Positions 24,610 through 32,901 are shown, counted from the first letter of the stretch. The stretch is 37,453 bases of DNA from JBMDXB01 sp048594975 (GCA_048594975.1 JBMDXQ010000106.1:1-37453), one strand, 5' to 3'. Program-made: numbers and translations. The notes: generated by a model from the sequence alone, not told the origin.

Positions 24610-26115
24610 TCATTCGGACCGCAGGGCCCTTATCGGATCGATCGTCGCCGCTCCGCGAGCTGGCAGATTCCTGGCGGCGGCACCAACGACGAGCAGGAGG
24701 GCGGCAACCGCCACGAAACTCGTTGGATCCGTGGCTGATGTGCCGTAGAGGAGGGCCGACAACCAGCGGGTGGTCACCCAGGCGGCGCCAATCCCACCGC
24801 CAGGCCGACGGCCGTCAGCGTCACGCCCTGCCTCAGGAACAGACCAAACACGTCCGCTCGGCGGGCGCCCAGCGCCATGCGTATGCCTATCTCATGATTC
24901 CGATGTGCCACCAGGAACGAAAGGACTCCGTACAAGCCGATCGCGGCGAGGATGACTGCCACTCCCGCGAACATCGCAAAAAGCAACGCATTGAATCGTG
25001 ATGTCGCCGTGGTGGACGCGACGATGGCGCCCATCGTCCGAAGCTGCAGAACGCGCTGGCGGCGATCGACACTCGCGATCACTGCGCGCAGATTCGCGGC
25101 CAGACCCGGCGAGTCGTCGCTTTTCACGATCCATGGAGCGACGACGTGTCTGCCACGACCTGCTTCACAGGTATGAAAACAGTCGGCCGCGGCGGAGCTC
25201 TGAGCGTCACGGTCTTCGTGTCGCCCACAATGCCGACGACCTCGCGAGGCGAGTCGTTGGTGAGCCGTTTGCCTCGGAACAAGGCCGATGGTCAACCGGT
25301 CACCGATGGCATTCGCGGCCGGCCACCAATTCCCTGCCACCGTTTCGTTGACGATAGCCACTGGCCTCGAAGCAGTGACCTCGTCCGAGGTGAACGAACG
25401 GCCGTTACGCAGCGGAATCCCAAGTATCTCGAAATAGTTCGGCGTGACCTTCCGGATCTCCATGCCGCCGATGCTTTGTTCGGGGTGCCCCTCGGGCTGG
25501 GTCGGGAGATTCGCCTGACCAGTGAGCGGCAGGACGTTGGTCGCCGCGACGCCGCGCACGGCTGGTACGCTCTCCAGTCGTTCACCGAGCTCTCGAATGA
25601 AGTTCGCGCGGCTGGCGCCACTTCGAGTGCTATCGAAGGGTGTCACGAATGTCGTCAGCCGATCAGGCGTGAAGCCGAGCGGTTCCTGCTGCATCTTGTA
25701 CAGGCTGTGTATCAGAAGACCCGCGGCAATCAACAAAGCTGTCGACAGCGCAACTTCAGCAATGACCTGGACGTTTCGTGTGCCGGTGCGAAGCGTGTTC
25801 CGGCCGGCCGGCCCGTTGATTTCGGCGTGTCGTGGACATCAGCCGCCGCGTGACGACTAACGGAACGAACGTCAGCACCAGTGCGGTTCCCGTCGCGACG
25901 GCCAAGGCGAAGCCGAGCACGGCGCCATCGACGCGTATCGGCGTCGCTGCGGGCAGGTCGAACGGAACCCACGCCACGAGTCCACGCACCAGGCCAAACG
26001 CCGCGGCCACGCTCGCGGCTGCACCCAGCGCGGCGAGGACGACGTTCTCAACGAAGAAGTGCGCGAACAGACGGTGCTGGCCGCTTCCGAGCGCAACGCG
26101 TACCGCGATCTCCTT
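24610..26115 (-). pseudogene. ADOP-family permease (copy 3), truncated and multiply frameshifted
   Basis: Minus-strand segments in different frames add up to the C-terminal two thirds of an ADOP permease. From ~26115: SQRGKEIAVRVALGSGQHRL and LAALGAAASVAAAFGLVRGL. A shift near 25800 leads to TLRTGTRNVQVIAEVALSTA, LLIAAGLLIHSLYK and VTPNYFEILGIPLRNGRSFT. A shift near 25290 leads to FRGKRLTNDSPREVVGIVGD and APPRPTVFIPVKQVVADTSS. A return near 25140 gives LAANLRAVIASVDRRQRVLQ, IGLYGVLSFLVAHRNHEIGI and RMALGARRADVFGLFLRQGV. A last shift near 24785 gives WLSALLYGTSATDP and ARGAATIDPIRALRSE before TGA (24610). The first ~300 residues are missing, and the break lies just before exbB. Confidence 0.88.
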
Positions 26116-26222
26116 CCCGCGCTGCGAAGCAGACGGCTGAGCTGGCATGGCGACTCTGGCACTGCGATTGCTGTCCCTTCTAGGGTGCCGCGCGCCGGAT
26201 CCGCGCGCTGCTGAAAGGCCAT

Positions 26223-26900
26223 ATGTGGACGTACTTTGACAAGGGCGGTCCGATCATGTGGCCGCTGCTCGCACTCTCCCTCCTCGGCATCACCGTAATC
26301 TTCTGGCGCTGGTGGGCGCTCCGGCAGGCGACATCGGGCGTCGCTCCGTTCCTGAAGGAGCTGCGCGCGAAGCTGGTCAGCCGCGACGTCCCCGCCGCCA
26401 TCGCGGTCTGCGAGCGTCACCGCGGTCCGGTCGCGTCAATCGTCAAGGCTGGCCTGCTGCGATTCGGCCGGCCCAAGGACGAAGTCGAGCGAGCGCTCCA
26501 GGATGCGTCCGCTCACGAGCTCTCCGTGCTCGAGCGGGGCCTGCCGATTCTCGCGACCGTCGCGATGATTGCGCCCTTGCTTGGATTCCTTGGCACCGTG
26601 ACCGGAATGATCAATTCCTTCGAGGCGCTCGCCGCAGTCGGTCTGAACAATCCGGCGGCCGTCGCCCGGGGCATCTCGCAGGCGCTCATCACGACGGCGG
26701 CGGGCCTGGCAATCGCGATCCCGGTCCAGATGGCCTACAACTTCTTCATCACCAACGTGAATGCGCTGGTGCGTAACATGGAGTCGGCTGCCCACGTCGT
26801 GCTGGAGGCGATGTCGACCGACGATCCCGGCGGCACGCAGCCCGTCGACCTGACGCCGCCAGCCTCGGATCTCGCCGCCACACCCGCAGGAGTGCGTTAG
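26223..26900 (+). CDS. exbB: ExbB/TolQ/MotA-family proton channel protein
   Basis: 225 residues. Three transmembrane segments in the ExbB arrangement: WPLLALSLLGITVIFWRWWA near the N-terminus, then after a cytoplasmic helical region LERGLPILATVAMIAPLLGF with LGTVTGMINSFEAL, and finally AVARGISQALITTAAGLAIA with IPVQMAYNFF. The 'APLLGFLGTVTGMI..F' and 'GIS.ALi.TA.GL..AIP' motifs are diagnostic. With ExbD it forms the proton-driven stator that energises TonB. The stop is immediately followed by the exbD ATG, so the four genes 26223-28476 form one translationally coupled operon. AAAGG lies 4 nt before ATG 26223. TolQ or MotA identity is less likely, because exbD and tonB genes follow directly. 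Confidence 0.93.
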   Translation: MWTYFDKGGPIMWPLLALSLLGITVIFWRWWALRQATSGVAPFLKELRAKLVSRDVPAAIAVCERHRGPVASIVKAGLLRFGRPKDEVERALQDASAHELSVLERGLPILATVAMIAPLLGFLGTVTGMINSFEALAAVGLNNPAAVARGISQALITTAAGLAIAIPVQMAYNFFITNVNALVRNMESAAHVVLEAMSTDDPGGTQPVDLTPPASDLAATPAGVR

Positions 26901-27326
26901 ATGCGCCTCGAGCGGTCGCGGCGCCGCTTTGCGCCGGTCATTCCTACTGCGAGCATGGCGGACATCGCCTTCCTGCTGATCATCTTTTTCATGATCACGA
27001 CGGCCTACAGCCTGGACCGGACGCCGCTGGAACTGCCCGAGACGAAGGAACAGGAACAGACGCAGAAAGGGGCCGCGGTCATCGCCATTACCGCGGAGGA
27101 GACGTACCGCTTTTCCGAGGGGCAGGAAGATACGCGGCTCGTGGACGGCATCGGCGGCCTGGCTGAGGGCATTCGGGGCGTGACGGCAGCCAACCGTCTG
27201 CACCCGTTCGTGATCAAGGCGGACCGGAATGTGAAGTATCGCGTCATCGACCAGGTGCTGGAGCAGCTTCGAGCGGCGGGAGCCGAAAACGTCACACTGC
27301 TCTCGCGCGGCGAGGCCGGATCATGA
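26901..27326 (+). CDS. exbD: ExbD/TolR-family biopolymer transport protein (first paralogue)
   Basis: 141 residues. A short cytoplasmic N-terminus (RLERSRRRFAPVIPTASMAD) leads into one transmembrane helix (IAFLLIIFFMITTAY) carrying the conserved Asp of SMADIAFLLIIFF, which takes part in proton translocation. A periplasmic TolR-like domain follows, ending VIKADRNVKYRVIDQVLEQL, RAAGAENVTLLS. Its ATG follows the exbB stop with no gap, and its own stop overlaps the start of the second exbD (ATGA). The transmembrane box is nearly the same as in the second copy, but the periplasmic halves differ, so the two probably form a heteromeric pair. Confidence 0.92.
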   Translation: MRLERSRRRFAPVIPTASMADIAFLLIIFFMITTAYSLDRTPLELPETKEQEQTQKGAAVIAITAEETYRFSEGQEDTRLVDGIGGLAEGIRGVTAANRLHPFVIKADRNVKYRVIDQVLEQLRAAGAENVTLLSRGEAGS

Positions 27327-27754
27327 AGATCATCCGGCGCGAGGTACCCGCCGAAATCCCGACGGCGTCGATGGCAGACGTCGCGTTCCTGCTGATCATC
27401 TTCTTTCTCGTGACGTCCATCTACAGCGTGACGCGGGGAATTCAGTTCTCGCTGCCCAAGCACGACGAAGCGGCATTGACCGCGGAACCTGAAGCCGCGA
27501 CGCTCATCGAGATCGCCTCCACCGGCGCACTGACGGTGGACAGTCGGCCGATGGCGCTCGCCGACCTCCAGGGATATCTGCTCCCGAAACTGGAACGGAA
27601 CCCGACGAAGTCGGTGATCCTGCAGACCTCCCTCGAGGCTCCGTATCACGCCATGACCGACGTGTTCGACGAGCTGCGTCAGGTGGGGGTGCAGAACCTC
27701 GTGATCCCGACGACCACCGAGCTGCAGCTGTACGGCCTGCAGCAGTTGAAGTGA
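27323..27754 (+). CDS. exbD: ExbD/TolR-family biopolymer transport protein (second paralogue)
   Basis: 143 residues, starting at ATG 27323 inside the stop of the first exbD (ATGA overlap). The N-terminus AEIPTASMADVAFLLIIFFL and VTSIYSV gives the single transmembrane helix with the conserved Asp of SMADVAF. The periplasmic part contains a TolR-type strand-helix-strand (TKSVILQTSLEAPYHAMTDV, FDELRQVGVQNLVIPTT). Tandem exbD genes are usual in acidobacterial and Bacteroidetes-type TonB operons. Its stop overlaps the tonB start, which keeps expression stoichiometry tied together. Confidence 0.92.
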   Translation: MKIIRREVPAEIPTASMADVAFLLIIFFLVTSIYSVTRGIQFSLPKHDEAALTAEPEAATLIEIASTGALTVDSRPMALADLQGYLLPKLERNPTKSVILQTSLEAPYHAMTDVFDELRQVGVQNLVIPTTTELQLYGLQQLK

Positions 27755-28476
27755 TGGCCGAACATCCTCCGGCCCCTGACATCCGGTCATCCGGCGGAGG
27801 AGGGCCGGCCGACCCCGTCCGCGGCATGAGCGCGTCCGAACGCTCGCGCCGTGAGCTCGATGACGCCGAGCGCTTGCTTGCCGGAGATCCTGCGCAGCGC
27901 AAACTGATCACGCGTGCGCTCGTGGCCGCCGTTGCGCTGCACGCGACGATGCTGTTCGCCCGAATGCCGAACTGGGGGCCCGACCCGCTCCGCGTCGACG
28001 CACCGCAGGAACAGGCGATGAAGATCCAGTTCCTGAGGCCTCCACCTCCGCCCCCGAAGGCACCGCCGAAGTCGCCGGAACCGGTGAAGAAAAAGGTCCC
28101 GCGGCCGGATCCCAGTCCGGACGAGCCGGAGCCCGTCAAGGCGCCTCCTCCACCGCCGCCGCCGTCCGAAGCGCCGCCTGCAGCGGCACCCGCACAGGAA
28201 ATGGGGCCGATTCGGGTGTCCCCTGGTCAGGGGCCGGGGCTGATCAAGAAGGTCGAACCGAATTACCCGTCGATCGCGCGCACGAGCCGCATCGAAGGCA
28301 CGGTGGTGGTGGACGCCATTATTCGCAAGGACGGCACCGTCAGCGACGTCACAGTTCTGAAATCGTCCAGTCGACTGTTCGATCAGGCCTGCATCGACGC
28401 GGTGAAGCAGTGGCGTTTCACCCCCGGCAACCAGGACGTGGTTCTCACGGTCACCGTCAACTTCACGCTGCGGTGA
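27754..28476 (+). CDS. tonB: TonB energy transducer
   Basis: 240 residues from ATG 27754, overlapping the exbD stop by one base (TGATG); a GTG three bases earlier is also possible. It has a long cytoplasmic lead (~50 residues), one transmembrane helix (ALVAAVALHATMLFARM), a Pro-rich/Lys-rich periplasmic spacer (PPPPPPKAPPKSPEPVKKK, PPPPPPPSEAPPAAAP) and a C-terminal TonB domain: VEPNYPSIARTSRIEGTVVV, DGTVSDVTVLKSSSRLFDQA, CIDAVKQWRFTPG. 'YP..AR...IEGTVV' and 'A..AVKQWRF.P' are the TonB_C signature that contacts receptor TonB boxes. It is the last gene of exbB-exbD-exbD-tonB. The receptor at 16.8-20.4 kb is the only one in the window and a plausible client. Confidence 0.93.
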   Translation: MAEHPPAPDIRSSGGGGPADPVRGMSASERSRRELDDAERLLAGDPAQRKLITRALVAAVALHATMLFARMPNWGPDPLRVDAPQEQAMKIQFLRPPPPPPKAPPKSPEPVKKKVPRPDPSPDEPEPVKAPPPPPPPSEAPPAAAPAQEMGPIRVSPGQGPGLIKKVEPNYPSIARTSRIEGTVVVDAIIRKDGTVSDVTVLKSSSRLFDQACIDAVKQWRFTPGNQDVVLTVTVNFTLR

Positions 28477-28484
28477 GCGCGTAC

Positions 28485-28508
28485 TGTCCGAAAACTCCAT
28501 CCAGACCC
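28485..28508. repeat. Short dispersed motif, copy 2
   Basis: Matches 5139-5160 at 20 of 22 positions, same orientation. It sits 9 nt after the tonB stop, in the 85-nt gap before the next gene. Confidence 0.45.
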
Positions 28509-28561
28509 GAAGTGTCCGGCCACCCGCCTATGTCCTCATTCACGACCCCGTGGAGGGCGCC

Positions 28562-29632
28562 ATGACCGTCAGCGTGCGAAAGGGGCAGGGCGACGTGAAG
28601 CTCACGCGTGAGGCATTCGAGCGCCGGCTCCGCGAACGGTTCGACGACCCCGCGTTCCAGACAGTCGAAGGTCAGCTCGCGGACATCATCGACGTCGCGT
28701 GGAAGGTCTATGACGAGTACCACAAGAGTCCCCGGAGGCGAGAAGCCGGGCCGGGGTTTGCGAGGCCGGAGGTCGAGCTGCCGATCGAGTGGCTCGAAAC
28801 CCGCGAGGCCATCCAGCAGGCTGAGTGGCAGCAGAAAGCGGGGGCCGGTCCCGGCCGAGTGCTGCTCGTTTGCGGCGCGGCGCGCCACGATCAAACGTGC
28901 CCGGGTGAGATGTCGAAGACGTTTCGTCTTGCTTCACAGGCGCGCGAGGAGATCGAGCACTCAGGCCTTCGGTGCGACTTCCTCGATCTGAGCCTGCTCA
29001 CCGCGCAGTACGGACGGCAGATTCTTCCCTGCAAGGCGTGCGTCTCCACGGCGATGCCGCTGTGCCACTGGCCCTGCTCGTGCTATCCCAACCACGCCAT
29101 GGGCCAGGTCGGCGACTGGATGAACGAGCTGTATCCGCGCTGGGTGGCGGCGCACGGCGTGATGATCATCACACCGGTCTACTGGTATCAGGCGCCGAGC
29201 GTGCTGAAGCTGATGATGGATCGCCTCGTGTGCGCCGACGGCGGCAATCCCGATCAGACGACGACCCGTGGGAAGAACGTGGAAGACGCGAAGGCGCTGG
29301 AGCTCGCCGGCTGGAGTTACCCGCGACACCTGGCGGGGCGCGTGTTTGCGGTCGTGGTGCATGGCGATACCGTCGGTGCCGAGACGCTGCGCCGATCGCT
29401 CACTGACTGGCTCTCGGACATGCACTTGGTCCCCGCCGTGGCACAGGGAGGCCTCGATCGCTACATCGGCTACTACGGGCCGTATGCCACCAGCCACGAC
29501 GCGCTGGACGAGGATGCCGCCCTGCAGCAGGAAGTCCGCACCACCGCGAAGGCGCTCGTGGAAGCGGTCGGTCTGGCACGCGCGGGGCGGCTCCCGCGTC
29601 CCGAGGTGGACACCGATCTCCGGCCGAAATGA
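28562..29632 (+). CDS. Flavodoxin-fold NAD(P)H-dependent oxidoreductase with a cysteine cluster
   Basis: 356 residues from ATG 28562 (an ATG at 28550 is less likely). Residues ~100-290 form a flavodoxin-like FMN reductase domain: GRVLLVCGAARHDQTCPGEM, SKTFRLASQAREEIEHSG, VMIITPVYWYQAPSVLKLMM, DRLVCADGG, RVFAVVVHGDTVGAETLRR. Between the first and second flavin loops lies a dense cysteine patch, CKACVSTAMPLCHWPCSC (157-174). CxxC-type patches at this place in iron-sulfur flavoproteins bind a cluster, so an Fe-S flavoprotein is a reasonable possibility. The N-terminal ~95 residues are extra relative to plain FMN reductases, are helical, and I do not recognise them. Electron donor and acceptor are unknown. 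The gene is probably monocistronic. Confidence 0.82.
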   Translation: MTVSVRKGQGDVKLTREAFERRLRERFDDPAFQTVEGQLADIIDVAWKVYDEYHKSPRRREAGPGFARPEVELPIEWLETREAIQQAEWQQKAGAGPGRVLLVCGAARHDQTCPGEMSKTFRLASQAREEIEHSGLRCDFLDLSLLTAQYGRQILPCKACVSTAMPLCHWPCSCYPNHAMGQVGDWMNELYPRWVAAHGVMIITPVYWYQAPSVLKLMMDRLVCADGGNPDQTTTRGKNVEDAKALELAGWSYPRHLAGRVFAVVVHGDTVGAETLRRSLTDWLSDMHLVPAVAQGGLDRYIGYYGPYATSHDALDEDAALQQEVRTTAKALVEAVGLARAGRLPRPEVDTDLRPK

Positions 29633-29670
29633 TCGATGCGAACGAAGACGTTCGTCGCGGCCGTCGAACT

Positions 29671-29736
29671 CGCTGCGGAGCCGTCGTAGTGATGGTACAG
29701 ACCGCCGAGATGCGGAACTTGAACGATCGGGCACAC
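29671..29736 (-). pseudogene. Possible C-terminal scrap of an integrase-type transposase
   Basis: The minus strand reads IVQVPHLGGLYHHYDGSAA. This resembles the last residues of acidobacterial rve transposases ('V..P.LGGLHHHYERRAA'), but no stop follows and nothing upstream is recognisable. Short and tentative. Confidence 0.3.
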
Positions 29737-29808
29737 GGCGGCGGCTGCACACGCCGCGGGGCCGGAGCATCCTTGTCCAGCGAGAGACGGGCGTTGATGA
29801 AGAATGTC

Positions 29809-30576
29809 CTATTTCCGTCGAATCGACTCGGCGAAGAGCCAGGCGGCCCCGACCGCAGCCAGATTGTAGGCATTGCTGCCCCATGCCACGTGGTCGCTGG
29901 GCAAAGCCAAGAGGGGAGGGGCCAATACCAGCACGCTGAAGATCGACAGCATCAGGGCAAGGAGCCGGGCAGCGAGAACGTCGAGAATCCCCGCGAGGAT
30001 TGCAGCGCCGGCGAGCAGGAACGCGATTCCGGTCAGCACCGTCCAGAAGTCCCCTCCCAAAGGCATCCACTTCGGGACCATGGCCGCCACGGCCTGAACA
30101 CCGGCCAGGTGCGCCAAGCCGAAGCAGACCGAGCTGAGTCCAAATGTCCAGCGGACCATGGGAGCCGCTCTCTGCTGCCATGCTGAACCGCGCGCCACCG
30201 CTGAGGCGTGGAGGATTGCTGCTGCAGCGACCAGGATGGCCTGCTGGGCGACACCAGCCAGCACACCGATATAGACCGGGATTCGAAAACCAAGGGATTG
30301 AGGCGCCGTATAGAATCGGGGCAACCAGAACACGGCAAAGATGAAATAGATGACGGCCACTGCCGCTGCCCCCGCGCGAGCGGTTCGACGCAAGAGGATG
30401 GCCGCGCCTCCAGCGATCAGCCAGACGGCGGTGATATACGCGAAGATCTCGCGGCCAGGAATGTGGTCGCCGAAGGCTTGGATCGGTTGATGGGCGGCCT
30501 CAAAATCGCCCCAGACGAGGTCCATGATGCCGGCAGCGACAGTCGCCATGCCAAACAGATAGATTCCGCCCCTCAT
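29809..30576 (-). CDS. Multi-pass membrane protein, DoxX-like
   Basis: 255 residues from ATG 30576, chosen because AGGAGA lies 7 nt upstream; a TTG two codons earlier is less likely. About seven hydrophobic segments are visible, among them GIYLFGMATVAAGIMDLVWG, IFAYITAVWLIAGGAAILLR, AGAAAVAVIYFIFAVFWLPR, VYIGVLAGVAQQAILVAAAA, FWTVLTGIAFLLAGAAILAG and LLALMLSIFSVLVLAPPLLA. The pattern repeats: a first half with 'G..DLVWGDFEAAHQPI...HIPGR' and a second with 'FGLAHLAGV...VPKWMPLG..FWTVLTG', both of which resemble DoxX/DoxD-like four-helix units, so it may be an internal duplication. Function is unknown; some DoxX proteins take part in redox metabolism. No operon partner. Confidence 0.75.
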   Translation of the reverse strand: MRGGIYLFGMATVAAGIMDLVWGDFEAAHQPIQAFGDHIPGREIFAYITAVWLIAGGAAILLRRTARAGAAAVAVIYFIFAVFWLPRFYTAPQSLGFRIPVYIGVLAGVAQQAILVAAAAILHASAVARGSAWQQRAAPMVRWTFGLSSVCFGLAHLAGVQAVAAMVPKWMPLGGDFWTVLTGIAFLLAGAAILAGILDVLAARLLALMLSIFSVLVLAPPLLALPSDHVAWGSNAYNLAAVGAAWLFAESIRRK

Positions 30577-30626
30577 GAGCAATTCTCCTGATCCGCGACG
30601 GAGCCTGTCGTTTCGCAGCTAATCGT

Positions 30627-30710
30627 GACGAACGAACCCTACGTTCGCTCACACCCTAGTTTACGGATAGCCATGAGCTAGGCAAGGTGTGTGTGTGTGT
30701 GTGTGTGTGT
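30627..30710. repeat. Small inverted repeat and (GT)12 microsatellite
   Basis: CGAACG and CGTTCG flank a 7-nt loop near 30630-30650. A perfect run of twelve GT units occupies 30687-30710. Neither lies in a recognised gene. The GT tract is uncommon in a high-GC bacterium and could be length-variable. Confidence 0.7.
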
Positions 30711-31011
30711 ACGCCAGCCTGGTCCCGCGGTTAGCCGCGAACGGCGCGGCTCTGTGGATCGCATCGAGTCGACCAACCTCTCAGCCGACGGATCCTGAAC
30801 CCGTTGGCCTCATCCGCCGTCGTTCGCCAAAACCAGCACGCGACGACGGATGATTCTCTGCTCGTAGGGCGGTTCAGTCGACCCATCAGGTGACCGTGTG
30901 GAATTCCGCCTTCGTGCTGCGTGGTCGCGGTATAGCCTCCCCAATTCGAGTAGAATCACGCCTGCGATCCATTTCGCAGCAATCGTTCGATTCGCATTCG
31001 AGGAGATGTCG

Positions 31012-31290
31012 ATGGCGAGAACCGCGAACGCTCTGAGTACAGACAGGTTGAAGGAACTCGCTCGGGCGGGTGCAGAACTGGCGCTCAAAGAGCTCCGTGC
31101 CGAGATCATCGCGATTGAGCGGACGTTCCCTGAGCTAGCTCTCCCAAAGCGTCGCCGTGCGCTGCGCCGTTCGGTCAGTCACGCGACGCAGCGCACTCGA
31201 ATGATGTCTGCCGCCGCGCGGAAGGCAGTGTCCGCGCGCATGAAGCGATACTGGGCCGAGCGTCGGAAGGCAAAAGCCAAGATCAAGTAA
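31012..31290 (+). CDS. Small highly basic helical protein
   Basis: 92 residues from ATG 31012, selected because GAGGAG stands 6 nt upstream; an ATG at 31006 lies inside that spacing. The N-terminal half is a helix (LSTDRLKELARAGAELALKE, LRAEIIAIERTFPELAL). The C-terminal half is very rich in Arg and Lys (PKRRRALRRSVSHATQRTRM, MSAAARKAVSARMKRYWAER, RKAKAKIK). The ending 'SAAARKAVSARMKRYWAERRKAK' occurs in many small environmental bacterial proteins, usually uncharacterised; charge and spacing suggest nucleic-acid binding. An inverted repeat (TGCGA-6-TCGCA) lies in the upstream region near 30963-30978. No family name is offered. Confidence 0.65.
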   Translation: MARTANALSTDRLKELARAGAELALKELRAEIIAIERTFPELALPKRRRALRRSVSHATQRTRMMSAAARKAVSARMKRYWAERRKAKAKIK

Positions 31291-31489
31291 GTGGAACTCG
31301 AATTGGCACGCGGTACGAGGCGGTGGGGTGTCCCGATCCCGCACCCCTGCCGCGGCCGAGATACGGCCGGGACCGCCTCGTTCAAGAGGCGCAGGCAGGT
31401 CTTCGTCGTGACGCAATGGGCCGCGAGTCCATGTGTTCGCCATCGCCTGTGTTCATCTCACATCGATCGACCGGTTGGACCGCGGTGAC

Positions 31490-31713
31490 CGCACCGTCGG
31501 CGATCGTGCGCCAGCATGACCAGCACGAAAAGATGGCGGGTCGCATTGGGGACGACGAAGAATCGGCGGCCGTGATCTGGCCACGTGATTCCGTAGGAAC
31601 GAGCGCCAGGTCTGCGACGGAGGCTGACGCCGCCGGACGATGTATTTGGCGACGCTGGCCTGACTGACCTCAAGCCCGAGCTTGAGCAGCTCACCATGAA
31701 TCCGAGGTGCGCC
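31490..31713 (-). pseudogene. Integrase-core transposase remnant (linker and first catalytic strand)
   Basis: On the minus strand GAPRIHGELLKLGLEVSQAS, VAKYIVRRRQPPSQTWRSFL and RNHVA are in one frame (31713 to ~31579). After a frame change come RRFFVVPNATRHLFVLVMLA and HDRRR (~31577-31496). This is the piece of an acidobacterial rve transposase between the N-terminal HTH and the catalytic core ('GAPRIHGELLKLG...PPSQTWRTFL.NH...DFF.VPT..F..LFVLV.LAHDRRR'). The upstream HTH and everything after HDRRR are missing. The fragment near 4.0 kb begins at almost exactly the residue where this one stops. Confidence 0.8.
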
Positions 31714-32650
31714 AGCTTGTCGTCCGTCCGCCGTCCGGGCGGCATGGTGTCGGGCGTTCCCGAGCCCGTCCATTTGACTCAGACGGGTCGGGAGAGCAGA
31801 ATGCCTACACGCTTCGAGCAGATCGCCTCGGAGGTCGTGAATGCGGCTTCTTCGTTGGCATCTTCTCGTTCAAGCGCCGCCCGCGAGTCCCCCGGTAACG
31901 GGCGCGTGCCCTGAGGCCACTCACCTTATCCAGCCAGCCGCATTTAGCAACTTCAGTTGGCGCAGCTCGACGAGCGCGAAGCCGGCCGCGTTGTCGTGTC
32001 GCGAGATGGGCCCCGTTCGCAACGCCGGCGGCTCTGGGGCGCGCTGCGTACGACGCCAGACGAGCGGATTCACCGGTGTTGGAGCGGATCGATTGCCCGG
32101 GATCCACATCGCTTCGCGCCGTTTCCTAAAGACCGGCCAAATGTCCGTGGCCTCGAAGAAGACTGAGGGAAAGGAAGGGAGCAGGGCTGGACCTGACCGA
32201 ATCGCTTGGGCCGGCTACACACCGGGTGTTGGGGACAGCGTGACTGTCAGCGGCACAGTCGGCCGACGGAAAAGACGTCCGTGGACAAACGTTTGCGACC
32301 ATCGAAGTCGCGACGTTGGTCCCGCGGCGAGAGTGAGGTACTCGGAGAGAGGGCGCGGTGAGCGACGACCCTCTCGATCGCCGCATTCTCCGCCTCGTGA
32401 TCCGCGGGACGGGCTACTCACCGCGCTGGGCTCGACGCTCCGGCTCGCCTGGCGCGATTGCGATTCTGCGGGCGCTGCGGGCGTTGTCCAAGTACGCGCC
32501 TGTAAGGCCATTGCCCTCATGGTCGTGCTCGGAGCGTAGTCGAAGAACTCGATGAGATGCGCTACGAGCCAAGGATCGTTCCTTGCGGCCATTTGTGAAG
32601 ACGCTTGAAGTCGGAATCGCCTGACGCGGTACCGATGACTGCAACTTCCC
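31714..32650. other. Gene-poor stretch, nothing identified
   Basis: About 940 nt with open frames on both strands, all short or compositionally biased and without recognisable domains. The flanking integrase and beta-protein remnants suggest decayed DNA. No RNA gene or CRISPR was seen. Confidence 0.4.
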
Positions 32651-32669
32651 TTCAGCGGTGGCCGCGCGG

Positions 32670-32843
32670 CGGACGGTCGAGGTCGACCTGCTCGACATCG
32701 ATCCAGGGCACGTACTCGGGGCGCTCACGGCCATCGACGAAGATCAGCATGCCGGCATTCCTCTCGCCGAGGTCGCCGGAGAGCTCGAGCTGCAACTCCT
32801 CGCCGTCATGGAGGATCACGCTGGCGCGCCGGCACGTTACGAT
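32670..32843 (-). pseudogene. Fragment of a conserved acidobacterial hypothetical protein
   Basis: The minus strand encodes ASVILHDGEELQLELSGDLG, ERNAGMLIFVDGRERPEYVP and WIDVEQVDLDRP. The pattern 'V.L.dG..l.L.g..D....N.G+.v.......v.W.d...vdf' is a small beta-rich C-terminal module of acidobacterial hypothetical proteins. The upstream part in this frame does not look coding, and the fragment starts about 60 nt after the PhyH stop on the same strand. It is most likely a remnant, with a small chance of a start I could not see. Confidence 0.5.
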
Positions 32844-32901
32844 TCGCGCGGTGAGGAGACGATCGTGCTCCGCCGGTATCCCGGCCTTCTTGCGTCGGCC
32901 G

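Noticed and set aside
25146..25853. 235-residue plus-strand frame
   Set aside because: Antisense to the decayed ADOP copy 3, whose family motifs account for the sequence.
31325..31347. Inverted repeat GGGGTG...CACCCC after the small basic protein
   Set aside because: 11-nt loop and no T tract, so terminator function is not supported.
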